From NCBI GenBank assembly GCA_030625695.1, contig DAOUQK010000012.1, positions 1 through 24,349 on the forward strand: a DNA stretch of 24,349 bases, in the 5' to 3' direction. Below, one piece after another: positions 23,611-24,349 of this stretch (within the stretch, counting starts at the first letter, position 1; every line of letters begins with the position of its first letter). The position numbers and the translations under genes were made by a program. The notes below the pieces were generated by a model that saw only the letters and a list, made by a program, of their open reading frames with translations, made no database searches and was not told the DNA's origin. This stretch comes from Paracoccaceae bacterium. Its GTDB lineage: Bacteria; Pseudomonadota; Alphaproteobacteria; Rhodobacterales; Rhodobacteraceae.

Positions 23611-24349
23611 ATGAAGCGTACTGTAGTGATGGCCGTGGCGACGATGACGGCGATGTCATTTGCCGGGTCCGCCTGGGCACAGGATTGTGGCTCAAGCGAT
23701 TCAATCGTGATTCCGACGCACAACTGGTCAAGCCAGATTGTGGTGTCGAATGTGGTGGGGCAATTGTTCGAGAAGATCGGCTGTAACGTCGAATATACTT
23801 AGACCGACAGTCAGGCGGTTTACGAGGTCGTGCGGATTGGTGGTATCCGACCTATGTTGAGGAGCTGTGCCCCGGTCTGCCCGACTGGCAGGCACTGGCC
23901 GCGTGTTCCGACCTGTTCGCGCGGGCAGATTCCGGTGGTAAGGGTGTTTACATCGAAGGCCCGGTTGAATGGCTGCACGATACCAAGCGGGTTGAATCGC
24001 TGCGCATGAATTTTGTCACCGTCAACGTCGGCGGCGCGGCTGCGCTTTGGGCCGAACTTGAGTCGACGGCCAAGAACAACACGCCGATTGTGATGTTCAA
24101 CTGGTCGCCAAACTTTACCGACGCACTTTATGGCGGGTCGTTTGTTGAGCTCCCGGCATTCAATGAAAAGTGCAAGACCGAGGCAAGCTGGGGCATCAAC
24201 CCTGACATGACCCACGATTGCGGATCACCCGCCGGTGGGTATCTGAAACGGCCGCGTATTACGAGATGCCTGTGACATGGCCTGCGGCCTATAAGATACT
24301 GACACGCATCAACTTTACCACCAACGATCTGGGCTCGGTGGCGGTTCTG
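23611..24349 (+). pseudogene. tmoX: TmoX-like ABC transporter substrate-binding protein, multiply disrupted, cut by window edge
   Basis: The intact N-terminus is a Sec signal peptide (MKRTVVMAVATMTAMSFAGSAWA) followed by mature sequence QDCGSSDSIVIPTHNWSSQI, typical of glycine betaine/TMAO-type (OpuAC) binding proteins. Three lesions follow. First, codon 64 is TAG (EYT-stop-TDSQAVYE). Second, at ~23838-23843 roughly 50 codons are missing and the frame changes: RIG runs straight into WYPTYVEELCPGLPDWQAL. Third, one base is missing near 24248, after which TAAYYEMPVTWPAAYKI is recovered in another frame. The later part keeps NVGGAAALWAEL, FNWSPNFTDALYG, WGINPDMTHDCG. Identity as TmoX, the periplasmic TMAO-binding subunit, rests on similarity and location beside tmm. 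The transporter permease and ATPase genes would lie beyond the window. Confidence 0.85.

Noticed and set aside
23459..23731. 90-codon minus-strand open frame in the LysR-tmoX region
   Set aside because: It overlaps the tmoX signal peptide region antisense, has no ribosome-binding site or motif, and occupies an AT-rich control region.

Overview
The window looks like chromosomal DNA of a marine-type alphaproteobacterium of the Rhodobacteraceae (Roseobacter group). The grounds are moderately high GC, an acuI-like acrylyl-CoA reductase, the trgA-trgB pair known from Rhodobacter, and a complete indirect methylamine oxidation (N-methylglutamate, NMG) gene set. This placement is inferred from gene content, not from a marker gene.

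Layout. 1-4060: the 3' end of acuI, a class III nucleotide cyclase/TolB-like/TPR protein on the minus strand, a divergent AhpD-like/TetR pair, and the last ~50 codons of a BCCT transporter ending at a strong terminator. 4077-8260: a class V aminotransferase, cyclopropane fatty-acid synthase, trgA and trgB, all on the plus strand. 8257-13294 (minus strand): a tightly overlapping four-gene operon of sarcosine-oxidase-like subunits (soxB-D-A-G order), read here as N-methylglutamate dehydrogenase mgdABCD. 13370-15811: a GlxA-type AraC regulator, a class I glutamine amidotransferase and a GntR/FCD regulator. 15984-22686 (plus strand): gmaS, mgsA, mgsB, mgsC, an uncharacterised 137-aa protein, a Nit2-like carbon-nitrogen hydrolase and an uncharacterised 198-aa protein. 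22704-24349: a wrecked trimethylamine/TMAO region holding 12-13 codons of a tmm-like flavin monooxygenase fused to a truncated, frameshifted LysR gene, then a tmoX-like binding-protein gene with at least three lesions.

How the genes work together. GmaS joins methylamine to glutamate using ATP. MgsABC converts the gamma-glutamylmethylamide to N-methylglutamate. MgdABCD oxidises that, returning glutamate and a one-carbon unit. The GntR and AraC regulators lie between the two half-operons. The genes for making monomethylamine from trimethylamine or TMAO, which often accompany this pathway in roseobacters, are broken here while all eight core methylamine genes look intact. The inference is a lineage that has lost or is losing TMA/TMAO use but keeps methylamine use.

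The most unusual features are the decayed tmm/LysR/tmoX region, three hairpin repeats placed between cistrons of the gmaS-mgs operon (two of them identical 23-bp-arm palindromes), a delta subunit (MgdB) without the zinc-binding cysteines of sarcosine oxidase delta, and a coupled trio of accessory genes downstream of mgsC, two of which I cannot assign. I saw no tRNA, rRNA, CRISPR array or intact mobile element.
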